Source of the DNA: Vitis vinifera
Lineage: Eukaryota; Streptophyta; Magnoliopsida; Vitales; Vitaceae
NCBI RefSeq assembly: GCF_030704535.1
Contig: NC_081811.1
Coordinates: 3,798,501-3,862,500 of the forward strand
Direction of reading: 5' to 3'
Length of the DNA: 64,000 nt
Shown: positions 1 through 12,430 of the stretch, one piece after another
Numbering within the stretch: position 1 is the first letter of the stretch
How the letters are laid out: each line of letters starts with the position of its first letter
Notes under the pieces: model-generated
The model's database searches: none
What the model was told of the DNA's origin: nothing
Seen by the model: the letters and a program-made list of their open reading frames with translations, nothing else
Program-made: the position numbers and the translations under genes

Positions 1-2250
1 TCAGATTCACTATTTAGGAATTTAGACGTGCTGAGTATTAATATCTTTTATAATTTGTTTTTGATAACGAACCAAATTATATTAAAAACACCAACAAGGT
101 ATGAACCCTATACATGGGGAATGTATGAAGGATCCCTGAAAGTTGGCGAAAGAAGATGGAAACAGGAGAACGACGGTCTAGTTTCTAAAAATGGGAACTA
201 AACAAAAAATAACTAGACTAAACTGCCTTGCATGGCACAAACTGTCATTAGACCCTAAAAAGAAATGATTTTGGATTTATGATGAGGTTATTCTTCTTTC
301 TCCTGAACTTCAATAAGAATGGTTTCATAAAAGGTGGGGTCTACTCCCATTTACTTGAAGCTTAACCCGAGCTTCATCTTAAAAAATGGAGACTTTTCTC
401 CCTCATTGACTCTTCTATTACACTTGTTCCACAAGCACCAAGATATAGAAGGAGCAACCCTTTGATTTTATATCTTGGTTTTTTAATTCTCACAAATCTT
501 CCATGTTTGTGAGGGAAAAAAAAAGAAGGTAAAATGGTGTTGGAGATTTGCTTTGGAGAAGGGTCAATAGTGGGAAAGTTTGGAGCATGGTGTTCTCAAT
601 TAGGGAGGGAAGGTTATGGTGTAGACTTGTGGAAGACAATAAGAAAGGGATTATGAGTTTACGATGTTTAGTGTTGCAATGCTTCTTTAAATGACACTTT
701 TCTGTCTTTATTCTCCTTTGCAACTTCCAAGGAGGCTTGCATGGATAATGTTTGGCCTGTAGAGGGTGGACTAGTCTTGTGGAATCCATGCTTCCTAAGA
801 CATTTCCAAGATTGGGAGATGGTTAACATTGGGGAATCATTTTGGAAGCTATGTGTGTTTGTAAGGAGTAGCAAGGGGGTAGATAGAATGTTTTGGAAGG
901 CTAGTAAGAGTGGGTAATTCTCAATGAGGTCTTTCTCCTCTACCTTGGAGTTAGAGATTGAAGTGTCTTTCCCTTAAAAGTTAGCATGGGGCTCTTTGGA
1001 TCCTATCAAACTAGGTTTCTTCACATGAGAGGTGACCTGGGGAAAGATCCTAACCATGGATCAACTTAAATGAGGAGGATGGTTTTTGCCGAGTTATTGT
1101 TGTATGTGTACAGATGTGGAAGAATCAGTAGACCATTTCCTGATCCATTGTGGACAAACTAGGGGGTTGTGTCATTGTCAATCCTCTTTATTTGGCATTT
1201 CGTGGGTTTTCTCTTAATTGGTGAAAGATCTGTCAATGGTTTGAAATGAAAGTTTTGTGGGCAACAAGAGAAGAAATCCCTGAAAATAGCTCCTTTTTGT
1301 CTATTTTGGACAATTTGGAAGGAGCGTGATCGCAAAACCTTTGAAGGAGTGCAATGCACAACCCAATCTCTTAATGATTACCTTATTTAAAGAAAAAAAA
1401 CAGACAAACAAAAAAACTCACAAATTTGCCATGCTAGCTAGCAAGAATTTTCTTTCTATGCAAATTTGGTGTGCCCCCCTTTTTTGTGATTTTGTTGACT
1501 TAGTTGGCAACAATATCCTTAACCAACTTAATATTTTTTTTTAATATTTTGTGAAGTGAAATTTTTTTGCTTGGATTTATGATTCTTTGGAGAAGTCTTT
1601 TGGATCTTCCAATATCAATAGGTTGCTTGTTTCCTTCTTGCCCCTTCTAGAACAATTTAGGATTTGATTCTTTATAATGAGTATCCGAATGAGCCTCTCT
1701 TTTCTCATTCTCCTCTCTCCTATGATTCAATATGCTTTGATCACCATATCTAAAAATTACTAGGGGATATTCTTTTTCCCCTCTCTTGTTCTTATACTCT
1801 CTTTCTTCCCTGTTTGCCAACAAGGAAATATCTCCTTTCCTGTTTTGAAGAACTCAACCTAGTGCAAGATACAAGTTACATTACTTGAATTGCTTTATTG
1901 GAGCTATAGTTGTTACTTAACTTTGCCTTAGTAGGTAGAAGTACCAGAGGAGGGACTTTTCAACTCTCTACTTTCAATGCAATTCCATAGATTTGCATGG
2001 CATGTTGATTATGTCAGCTTTCAATTTGTAGGCATTAAATTCTACATTGTAGTTAAATGCAATTTAGTTTTCTGCAAGTGATATTTCCTTTGGCTCAATG
2101 AAAACTGTACTGCTGCAACATTCCTCAGCTCTTTAGATTCCTTATACTGATTGTGTACAGAAGTTTGATTCTATTGGCTTGTTGGCTGTATATAAACTAG
2201 TTTTCCTGGTCATTAATGCTGGTCTTTGTACAATCTTGTACCCTTGGCAG
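1..2250. other. Non-coding lead-in, probably RSH1 intron 1
   Basis: No exon of the expected RSH1 start (a Ser-rich chloroplast transit peptide of about 70 residues) can be read here. The first recognisable RSH1 exon begins after a CAG acceptor at 2248-2250. The stretch holds a decayed LINE (separate entry) and otherwise AT-rich DNA. I infer that it is the 3' part of RSH1 intron 1, with exon 1 before the window; it could also be partly intergenic if the gene starts from an unrecognised exon. Confidence 0.6.
530..1690 (+). mobile_element. Decayed L1-type LINE 3' fragment (zf-RVT region)
   Basis: Conceptual plus-strand reading, with several stops and frame changes, follows the C-terminal part of plant L1 polyproteins. 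It shows a GYGVDLWKTIRKG-like block near 610-655, FATSKEA at about 715-735, the WNPCF..HFQDWE block near 780-825, and DRMFWKASKSG near 880-915. A zf-RVT-like segment follows (LGFF, VTWGKILTMDQL, C-x2-C then DHFLIHC, about 1010-1155). A later stretch around 1300-1375 resembles the usual tail (FEGVQCTTQSLND-like). The reverse transcriptase core is absent, so this is a 5'-truncated, long-dead copy in the same orientation as RSH1. Confidence 0.75.
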
Positions 2251-5200
2251 AGATATGAAGCCCATGATGTGGGAGGGTGGCATTCCCATGAAGCTTCAGA
2301 CTTTGTACTTCCTGAAAGACTCATTAGATCAAACTTGTTTCATGTTGCTTCTAGAAGATGGAAATCTTCTTGCTCTTCATCCTTCTCTTCAGTTGCCTTT
2401 GACAAGGTTTCTCCTGAAAGTCTATGGGAGGTATAATTATCTATTATTGAACCTCATATTTCTTCACTATAGTAGTTGTTGTTTTGCATACTTGGATATT
2501 TTATTTGCTATCATTTATGGGATTGTAATGTTCATTGTGTGATTAACATGCCATTGCTGTATAAATGTTATATCATGTAAGAAAATTTCTAGTTGTTGTG
2601 TTGTAAATTGGTCTTATACAGAAGTGCTTGTTCAAATGTACTTTTAGGTACACCCAAGTTTTTGGGTTCCTTGTAAATTAAGGTTTTTAAATAAGTTAAA
2701 ATGTTCTTTAATTCTCAAAAAACAATGAACAAGGTGGACTATGAAGGAGTATGTCATTTGTGTTTATTTAAACTTCTGGTCTTCAATCAACTGAAAAAAT
2801 CTAAGGTTAACAGAAACACATTGCTATTCATACTTGTATATGATGATAACAGAAATGGTGACATTTTTACAAAAAAAAAAAAACTAATGTCAATGCAAGA
2901 CTATGTAAGGAAACATTCTGCATATGACAGTTAATAGTTTGGAGATTGATAAAAGGTTATATGGAGAATATAGATTAAAAATTAAGTTTTGAGAGTGGTT
3001 TTCGGTTTGGGAGGCAAACAAGAAATGTGGCAAAAGGCTATAAAAAAATTCTCAATTCTTAGACGACCAATAAATGAATAAAATAGGGTTGCTTTATGAA
3101 AATATTTAACCTAAGAACTGACAATGGCAAATGATTTCTGTTCAAATGAATTACCTTGAAGTAAGTTTTGTCATTTCTGAGAATGACAAAAGGGAATAAC
3201 ACTAGGTAATGCTCAATCCATAATTATTTTTGTTGTAGAATTGGTTCAGCTCTTTTGAATTTTATTTCTTTGTTGTTGTTTTTCTTTTTTCCTTTTTTTT
3301 GGATAAGATGAAAAAGCACAAAAAATTATGTATAACTTATTCTTTTTCATGAGTAAAGCAACAGCGTATTATAAACAAAAAGCGCCAAAACAGCACTCCG
3401 AAGTACACGGGGGTATACAAGGAACACTTAAAAGCGCAAGTAAAAGGAGAAGGACCAACAAAAAACTACGCCCCCAAAAAATTATGTATAACTTATAATT
3501 TTATGTTGTTTTATACATCTAATAAATTATCCTTAACATGGAAAGCGACAACCTGCAAAGTGATCATGTTCAAAAGAAAGAATTGGCAAGTGGAGATTTG
3601 GTTGATGGATATGGATTTGATAATGTCATCTTGTCAATTTTTCCATTGCTTCAGGATCTTAAGCCTGCTATTTCATACCTTCCACCTCAAGAATTGGAAT
3701 TGGTCCATAATGCTCTAAAGGTTAGCTCTTGGCATAAATACAAGAATTTTTGGCAGTTTATTCTCCCCCCCCCCCCTTTATTTGTTTTCAAAGAAAAGCC
3801 ATCCGTTTGGGCAAATGCTTATATGTGGGTTTGGTTGTTTCAGCTGGCTTTTGAGGCACATGATGGCCAAAAAAGACGCAGTGGAGAGCCCTTTATCATT
3901 CATCCAGTTGAAGTTGCACGTATTCTGGGAGAACTCGTGAGTTATGGAAATTTTGGGAATATGTTCTTATTTGTCACATAATTTATTCTTCCTGCAATTA
4001 GCAATATAGTTTACTTATTGAATTTTCATTTAGGAATTGGATTGGGAGTCCATTGCTGCTGGATTACTGCACGACACTGTTGAGGATACGAATGTTGTCA
4101 CTTTTGACAGTTTAGAAAGGGAGTTTGGTGCTACCGTGCGCCACATAGTAGAAGGAGAGACTAAGGTGTTTTATGTAGCTTTTGATAGTAAATGACAAAT
4201 CTCGGTTCTTCTGTAGGTCTATTGCTATGTTAGGTTTCTTTCAGTTGGGCGTAAAATGGTTTTATTTTCTTCTCTTTTGTTATTAGGTTTCCAAGCTAGG
4301 AAAACTCAAGCGTAAGAATGAGAATGATTCGGTACAAGATGTAAAAGCTGATGACCTGCGTCAGATGTTTCTTGCAATGACACAAGAGGTAATGTATTCA
4401 TTATATATTTCCATCAATGCCTGTCTTATGTATGTGGGCAGCTAAACAAGTGCTGCTTCAGGTCCGCGTTATAATTGTCAAACTAGCCGACAGATTACAT
4501 AATATGCGCACTCTTTCTCACATGCCTCCACATAAGCAGGTAATTCTATTTTTCATTTGGTTTTTAGTTTGCTAATAACTGTCTACTTCTCATCATCATT
4601 ACCATTATTATTCTGTTTCCAGGTCAGCATCGCAACAGAGACGTTGCAGGTCTTTGCTCCTCTAGCAAAATTGCTAGGGATGTATCAAATTAAGGTAAGT
4701 TTGTGATGGTTTATTTATTTTTTAATTTTTGGCAGTTGTTATCATCGTCATCAGGGTTGAGATCTAGATAATCTTTCAGTGATCTCATGATTCAGACATA
4801 CCAAAACTGTGATAAGGAATGATTTTATCATTATTTATAACTTCCATAATTAAATTCGTATTCTCAGGTTAACATGATTTTTAAATTTAATGAAGTTATT
4901 ATTATTATTATTATTATTATTATTTTATTTAATTTTTGGGTTGAAAACTCCCACTGGGTAATTTCACTTACAGAATGACTAAAGCTGAATTTGAAACTAA
5001 AATTCTCTACATTGTCCAGTTCAAAAGCTAAAAACCATGATTCAATTTGTGTTTTCAACATGCCCAATTTTCTTAGCTTTTTGTATTATTGTGATTTATA
5101 GTTTTCTATTGCATTCTTGAGGTTGTGAGAATTTGCCTTCCTTGATTGTGGTCCACATATGAGTGCTTTTATATAAAAGTGCATCATGTGTTATCACCCT

Positions 5201-8200
5201 CTATTTCTCGTCTCTGCGTTTAGGTTTTTGATATTCCAAAGCTCAACATATGCCAAATTATCAATTTTTTTGCACCAACAGTAGCTTGGCCACAATTCCT
5301 CAAATGCATTTTTGCCACTCCTTGTACAAGCATCCAAAGCACCCACAGTAATTTGTCCTATGATTTCTTTGTTTATTTGATCATTTTGTATACTTATGCC
5401 TATCAAAGAAAAAAAAAATTGTGTATAATCATGTGTCTACAACTGAGCATATTCTGATAATATACTGTTAACATGTTGCAGTCTGAACTTGAAAATCTAT
5501 CCTTCATGTACACCAATGCTCAAGATTATGCTATGGTCAAAAGAAGAGTTGCTGACCTCTATAAAGAACATGAGAAAGAACTTGTGGAGGTAATTTGTCC
5601 TACTTTCAGTTGAAATGTTTAACAGGGCTCCAGCATTAGGGGTGCAACTTGGGTGGGGGTTAGAAGGGTAATCGGCATCAAACTTGCCTATCAAAATGTG
5701 CAACTTGTGCTAAACCCAACCCCAGGTAAGGTTGGGAATTCCCAACCCATGGTAAGCCAACAGGTAAATCTGGTTCCTATGGTTTCCAATGGGTTATCAA
5801 ATAAAAAACCTAGAATGAAGTCTCCTAATAAATAAAACAATTATTTCAAAGCTATAAAATATGAAACATATTATGGAATATGAAGTTAAAAGCTAAATAT
5901 ATCTCAAAGCCATAAAATATATCATTGGTTGCTAATTTAACTTCAATGATAACCCTCAAACTGAAGTTTCAAAACTAAAAAAGTACTTTAACAATTCAAT
6001 AAAAATGATAAACTCATTATTGTGTTACAATTAAAAAATAAATAAATAAATTTAAAAGTGAGAAAGGTTGGACTTATTTCCTTGTCCTTTTTATATTTTT
6101 CATATTTTAAATAAAATAATAAATAATATAATTTAAAAAATAATAAATAAATAATAATGTGTGGGTTCAGGTATCAGCGGGTTGCCCACACCTACAATTC
6201 TCACCAGCCCTAATATTTGTGGGTTGATATTTTACTAACCCAAATCCGACCCTCACTTGTTCGATCCTTGGCCACACCAACCCACACCTTGGGTTGGACA
6301 GGTTCAACCAAACCTCGGGTTGGACAGGTTTTACCCACTCAAGTTGCAGTCTTATCCAGCATGCACCCTAAAGCCATTGATGCTATCTCAGACAGTGTTC
6401 AGATTCAATTATTAGAGAATATTTCAGGCATTCTTATCTGAGGTGGTCTTTTTCTTATTGTACTTTTTCTCTTTTATCAGGCTAACAAAATTTTGATGGA
6501 GAAGATAGAGGATGATCAGTTTTTAGACCTTATGACAGTGAAAACTGATGTTCGTGCTGTATGTAAGGAGCCTTACAGGTCAAGTCATAGACCTCCTTTT
6601 GATTTGTTTATTAACTTATTCAGCCTGCTTAGTGATTTCCAATCTCATAATATTTGTTATGTTTGGTATTATTTTAACTACCAGTTTTGGGGCTGTTATA
6701 TGATAGAGCTTTTGCATGCCCTCTGTTTTGAGTGAGTTGTTTAGATGCTCTGTTGGTAATAGGTATCATGTAAAATCTCATAAAATAACTGCATATAAGT
6801 GGTAGTTTTAAACAAGGAATAGGTACATCATTATTAACTGTACAGGCATACTCTGTAGTGCTAGTCATTTGTAACTTTGTCTTGGAAAGTGTTGCAATTT
6901 TAATTAAATTATCATTCTGGCTCTCTAAAATGAGAAGGATATCCAAATTTTTAATTCCAAAAATAAGCCCTTAGGTTTTTTTATAAGTGGATATTGACCA
7001 GTAAGCTAATAATTTAATGCATAATCAAGTTGCTTATGCTGCATGATACCAAAAATTGGCCTTGTTTGAAACTTGTGGTGATGTGAAATGATGTAATTTT
7101 TTATGCATGTTCTATCTCTGTAAAACTGTTTTTGGTGTGTGAAATATCTTCTCAGTTCTTCACTTGTAGCTCATTTTTCATGGCTTGTTTCAAGTTCTGT
7201 TATAAAGATTTTTTTTTGGCATGATGTTGAATCAGAAGTCTTGTTTTTTTGTTACAGTATTTACAAAGCTGTGCACAAATCTAGAGGTTCAATAAATGAG
7301 GTTAATCAAATTGCACAGGTTTGTTCTGATATTTGCTTTGAAATAACTTGATTACATTTGATAAGTGTTAAGCTATCTATTGACTTAAAAGCTTAAGCTG
7401 TTAGATAGTGAGCCAATAATGATGTTAAACTCATTGTGGCTTTGGCCCAACACCCTGCCTCATGGGCAGCTTTCTTTGGCCTGCATGCAAGCTTAATAAA
7501 TTAAGGAAATAAATATGCAGTAAGGATTGAACTTATGACCTCCTACTAAATAAAGCTTTAATACCATGTTAGCTACCAATTGACTTACGAACTTATTGTT
7601 AGGTAGTGGACCATCAATACACATCAAGCTCATTTGAGCCAATAAGTAAATTTTTCAAATGTTCTATATTTGCTTTTTGATAGATTGCTACTCTCTGTTG
7701 TTGTAACCAGCTTCGTATCATCATAAAACCAAAGCCGTGCACTGGAGTTGGGCCCCTATGTAGTGCACAGCAGGTAAACCAATGTCTGTCTGCAAGGAAT
7801 TGGTTCTTTTTCACAGCACCCTATACTTGGTGCACCAAATGGCATTCTCTCATGGTTGTGCTTTTTACAGATTTGCTACCATGTTCTTGGGTTGGTCCAT
7901 GGAATCTGGACTCCTGTTCCGCGAGCTGTGTGTACTTTGCTTTGCACATCCTTTGAAATTTGCTTCTAATTTAAGTATCAGACAAAATGACTAGTTTTTC
8001 TAGAAATAATATTTTATTTTTTTGCAACAGATGAAAGACTATATTGCAACTCCAAAACCTAATGGCTATCAAAGTCTCCATACAACTGTAATTCCATTTC
8101 TTTATGAGAGCATGTTTCGACTGGAAGTTCAGGTCAGCTCTTGGATTTTCATTCTTTTTTACCATTGCAAAATTCTTTCCTTTGAATTCCTTTGCTTGCC

Positions 8201-10929
8201 TTTTTTTTTTCTTTTTTTTTTTTTGTTGTAACAAATGGTGAATTTAATGGTTAGAATTTTGTTAACCTGGAATGTTGCTTTGAATAACATGTTGATTTTT
8301 AAAATTATAGATTGCTTTTATCTGTGTTTGACAGATAAGAACTGAAGAGATGGATGTGATAGCTGAGAGAGGGATTGCTGCTCATTATAGTGGGAGAGTG
8401 TTCGTTGGTGGTTTAATTGGACGTGCAACCAGTGGTGGAAGTTCAAGAGGGAAGACAGGCTGTCTTAACAATGCAAACATTGCTCTTAGGGTACTTCATC
8501 TGTTGTCCTTCCTGAATTATGATAGTCAACAGTCTTCCTTGAAGGGATTTCGAATAAATCATTCAAAGTTCATTCTTTTTGCTCCAGATTAGCTGGCTCA
8601 ATGCAATCAGAGAGTGGCAAGAGGAGTTTGTCGGAAACATGACCTCCAGGGAATTTGTAGACACTGTCACTAAAGATCTGTTAGGAAGTCGTGTCTTTGT
8701 ATTTACGCCTAGGGGAGAGGTAACCATGTGGATAACTTTTAACATATGAAAATTAAGATGCTCAGAGTTTTATTTATCCTTCTCCATGCTATTCACAGAT
8801 TAAAAATCTACCCAAGGGAGCAACTGTAATTGACTATGCTTATATGATACACACTGAAATTGGCAACAAAATGGTGGCTGCGAAGGTATTCTTCTCACTT
8901 TTGACCGGTATAATATTCTTTCTTCATATCTGAGTGTTTCTCCAGGCAAAAAGGCAAAAGAAGGATAGTATCACCACATGCTTTTTTTGTTGCAGGTCAA
9001 TGGGAATCTTGTTTCTCCCATGCATGTACTTGCTAATGCTGAGGTTGTGGAGATAATTACCTATAACGTCAGTATTCATCAGCTCTAAACTTTTATTTCT
9101 CTTTGTTGAATTTTTATTGTAGAACTCTTTTCATTCCTGGTGGGATATTCCTTTTATCTATAAAGATATTTATTTATATATCATTTTAGTTAACTCTTGG
9201 TTTTTTTGTGCATCAATTCACAAAATTTCTTGTCATGGAAGTAACTTATATGCATGATAGGATATACCAAAATTTTGCAATTCTTTCTCTTCCTCTATTG
9301 GAAGTAAGAAGTTACAAGATAACATGGTTCAAATTTTTGTTTCTAGAGTTGAGGATAGACTCAATAGTGAGAGTATCAGAAGTCAGTCCAACTACCTATT
9401 CTGTAAGTGGGCACTGGACAATGTGGTACTACAGCTTCATTATAAATAAAAAGACTGTCAATACAAGACAACTACATCTCAAATACAAGTGTACAACTTA
9501 CCTTCACTACTTTTATAGATACAGTTTACTTACCTTATCTATTCTTTAATAGTTTAACTATTATTAATATAAAAATGGTTGAAAATATAAATGAAGTGGG
9601 CGAATGGAACTTAGGATCATTCCTATGATGATTATGATGATGATGATGATAATGCATTGAATGGAACTTCTATTATTTAAACCACTTAACTCCTATTGCA
9701 TTATTAGGTTCCCGAAATGATTTTTAACCTGTGAATTTATTAGACCTTCAACTTAATAATTGCTGAAGATATAATTTAATTGCCACCTTATCCATCAGAT
9801 GGTCTTAAAGACACCTATTTAGTGAGAAGCATGCTAATGACCATTTAGCTGTGTATATCAAGCTTTGGATTCAACAGTGATTTTCTGATTTTGAAGTTCC
9901 CTAATAATTGGGAACCGGGCTATAGGTCCAGTTACTTGGTGACTATGCAATGGAAAAGATCTCTATTCTCTTGGCTGAACTGAGCAATCTGACAGCTCAT
10001 GGCAAAACAATAACAATTGAACTCTTTGTTTGGTTGGATATCTTGCTTACTTTAAGTATAGTGGATTACCTATATAGTCTATCCTGTTCTTTCTAGTAAC
10101 TTGCATATAGTTGTTTGGTTGCTGCTTCTGAAGCTTACTTTGCTGCATCTGCATGGATCATCTGTTTACCATATGCATCTTCCAATCATTTGTTGCTGGG
10201 TCCTTGTTTTACCAGGCACTCTCAAGCAAATCTGCTTTCCAGAGGCATAAGCAGTGGTTACAACATGCAAAAACCCGTAGTGCCCGGCACAAGATCATGA
10301 AAGTAGGGTTTGTGGTTGTATTGAATATGAATTGTCCTTGTCATTATTAACTTGCTCTATTAACCACGATCTCATCTTGTTGTTTAGTTTTTGAGAGAGC
10401 AAGCTGCACTGTCTGCTGCTGAAATAACAGCAGATACAGTCAATGACTTTATTGCGAACTCTGAAGTGGAGAGCAACTTGGAAGAGGCCTCACGTCATTC
10501 CAAGGGAGGCAAATCAGTGTGGGAGAGATTCCTCATGAACTTTGTGGAAATGTCATCCTCAATGAAAAGCCCCAAAGATGTCTTCCACCCTCAAAATGGT
10601 AGCACTCAAGTTCCCAAGGTCAATGGAAAACATAACAGGCAAGTGCAGAATGTGAATTTGGAGTCCGAAAAGCCCCTAACACAGGGAAATGGTGTTGCCA
10701 AGATGAAGCATCTTAACATTCCGACATGCAAGGAAGTCTTGCCAGGTTTAGAAAGTTGGAAAACTAACAAAGTTGCCTCTTGGCATAGCCATGAAGGGCA
10801 CTCTATCCAATGGTTGTGTGTAGTATGCATAGACCGAAGAGGTAATTTTATTTTACCAATAAAACATGCTGACTATTTTTTATGGTTTGTTTCTGAGAGA
10901 TCAGAAATGGATTTTTTCTTTCTTTGTTC

Positions 10930-10965
<36 letters not shown>

Positions 10966-11616
10966 TTTTTCCCTTTTTTTGTTTTTGTTTTGTTTTGTTT
11001 TTTTGACTAGACAACTGTTTAGAAGTGATGGACATGTGTATGCTATTAATTTATTTTTACCTTAAAATTTTTAATGAGTCCATCACTGCATTTGCATCTT
11101 GACACCTCTATGTTATTATTTTAGCTGTTAGGTTTAGATTTCCCCAGACATGTGTTGCTGTTCTTGTAATCGTTTTAATTATAAACAAAATTTTCAGGCA
11201 TGATGGCAGAGGTCACAGCAGCATTGGCATCGGTGGGAATTACCATAATTTCCTGTGTGGTGAGTAGTTGAAATTTATATGATGCTGGCTGTTAATTCAT
11301 TTTTGAGCAAGACTTTTCCTAGGCGATGACTGTAACGGTTTTGTCTTCAATGAGCAGGCTGAGATGGATAGAGGAAGGGGATTGGCTGTCATGTTATTCC
11401 ATGTTGAAGGCAGCCTGGATGGTTTGGTATGTTAAAGATTGTACAAAATACTCCCAACCTTGTCTTGTTTTCAGTGTCTTTAATCTGAAAACTGTTCTTT
11501 TTCTTCCTCAGGTTAATGCTTGTTCCAGTCTAGATCTTGTCTCGGGTGTTTTGGGATGGTCCACGGGTTGCAGCTGGCCAAACACAGTGGAAACCCCACT
11601 GTGGAACAAATGCTGA
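2251..11616 (+). CDS. RSH1: RelA/SpoT homologue RSH1, chloroplast (p)ppGpp hydrolase (5' partial)
   Basis: Exons (22 visible): 2251-2430, 3655-3720, 3844-3936, 4034-4165, 4287-4388, 4462-4539, 4623-4694, 5482-5589, 6481-6578, 7258-7318, 7711-7773, 7871-7927, 8031-8132, 8335-8490, 8588-8719, 8799-8885, 8996-9067, 10216-10302, 10388-10841, 11198-11259, 11358-11426, 11512-11616. They join in frame into 811 residues; Arabidopsis RSH1 is 884, so about 70 N-terminal residues lie upstream. Visible parts: HD hydrolase domain with GLLHDTVEDT (His126-Asp127 of the visible chain), a RelA/SpoT synthetase-like region with GYQSLHTTV (about 278-456), a TGS domain (VFVFTPRGE, about 490-555), and a C-terminal ACT domain (about 720-811). 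The family controls plastid (p)ppGpp; Arabidopsis RSH1 is known as a hydrolase without synthetase activity. The position that normally carries the D-h-h-A/G-h-R motif reads NQIAQLRI, which fits loss of synthesis. Introns hold old transposons. Confidence 0.95.
3345..3480 (-). mobile_element. Antisense LINE 3' tail fragment in RSH1 intron 2
   Basis: Read on the minus strand, the stretch matches the usual 3' end of plant L1 elements: a segment like GTATACCCCCGTGTACTTCG, then a region ending in an AT-rich tail. It is short and has no coding part. The assignment rests on recalled LINE tails, so it is moderate to weak. Confidence 0.4.
4897..4925. repeat. (ATT)n microsatellite in RSH1 intron
   Basis: About ten near-perfect ATT/TTA units lie within the intron 4695-5481. 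No other structure is seen. Confidence 0.9.
5643..6347. mobile_element. MITE-like element in RSH1 intron (5590-6480)
   Basis: Terminal inverted repeats are visible: TGCAACTTGGGTGGGG at 5643-5658 and ACCCACTCAAGTTGCA at 6332-6347, whose reverse complement differs at two of 16 positions. The ends are GC-rich with repeated ACCCAACC-type words and the centre is AT-rich. No transposase is coded, so it is probably a non-autonomous DNA transposon. No clear target-site duplication was found. Confidence 0.5.
7367..7632 (-). mobile_element. TRIM-like LTR miniature element (fossil) in RSH1 intron
   Basis: Two direct repeats of about 65 bp, 7367-7433 and 7568-7632, share TTGACTTA, TGTTAG, TAGTG and CATC/CAAT words and begin and end as inverted TG...CA. 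A weak match to the reverse complement of the initiator-tRNA primer site abuts the right repeat (ATACCATG). The internal part is about 130 bp and non-coding. It resembles the better preserved element at 58488-58797, in the same orientation on the plus strand. It is old and lacks any capsid or polymerase gene, as the family usually does. Confidence 0.5.
10930..10966. repeat. (TC)n low-complexity tract in RSH1 intron
   Basis: A CT dinucleotide run with a few T interruptions, followed by T-rich sequence, lies just after the donor at 10842. Confidence 0.85.
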
Positions 11617-12430
11617 TTATTAATTGGAGCCAGCAAGTCCTATCAGTTTGTCCAGCAACTGAAGTCTTGGTATGAAGTTTTGTCCTTGGAAAACTGAGAT
11701 TCCGGTTTCTTTTAAAACAGATTTTGGGCATATAGTCACATTTGTTGTAGAAAGAGTAAAATAATCAACAGCAGCTAATTGAGCAAGTCTGTGGAGCAGG
11801 GCACTGTATATAGAAAACACAGAGTCGTAGCTTAGGGTTAAGTGTTACACATGGCCTCATGCATCTTTGTAAAGATACTCACAAGCAGAGGACAGCGGAA
11901 CAGTTATACAGGGGTTTTGACAATGAGCTCTTTTATGTTTGTACCTTGGTTTGGTAAAATTTTTCTTTTCTTCATCATTCTTAATCTGGAAATAACTATC
12001 TATTTATGTATCATATTATTGAAGTGGGAATGGTGGTTGATATCGATATTTCCTTCGATGTGTCCACTGAAACTGATATTTGCATCAGTGAAATAACTAG
12101 TGGGTGGAGCGCCACACCACATGCTTTAGACTTTGAATTATACAGGTATATGCCCATCAATTGGGTTTGAAGAGATAGCTATTGAAAACTGGGATTGATT
12201 AGCTGCTCTACTCTTTACTTGTGTGTGATATTTTTATATCAAGTTTATGATATATGTTGCTATCATTTTCTTGGATAATATCCTGTTGTATCAGGAATCG
12301 TGATTTGATTGTAGTCAACTGATACTTCTGTTAGAATCATGAAGTAAAACTCAAATTTTATTATCTTACAGACTTTAGGAAATGGTTCCAGCAATTCCTA
12401 AGATTTCATGTATTTATGAAAGAATGTAGG
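11617..12430. other. Intergenic 3' region between convergent genes
   Basis: This 814-bp spacer separates the RSH1 stop from the stop of the minus-strand acidic membrane protein gene. It should hold both 3' UTRs. No ORF with family resemblance, repeat or RNA gene was recognised. Confidence 0.7.

Noticed and set aside
5170-5412. Possible retroposon ending in TATCAAAG plus an A-run in an RSH1 intron
   Set aside because: Only the A-rich tail is suggestive; no SINE boxes or target duplication were visible.
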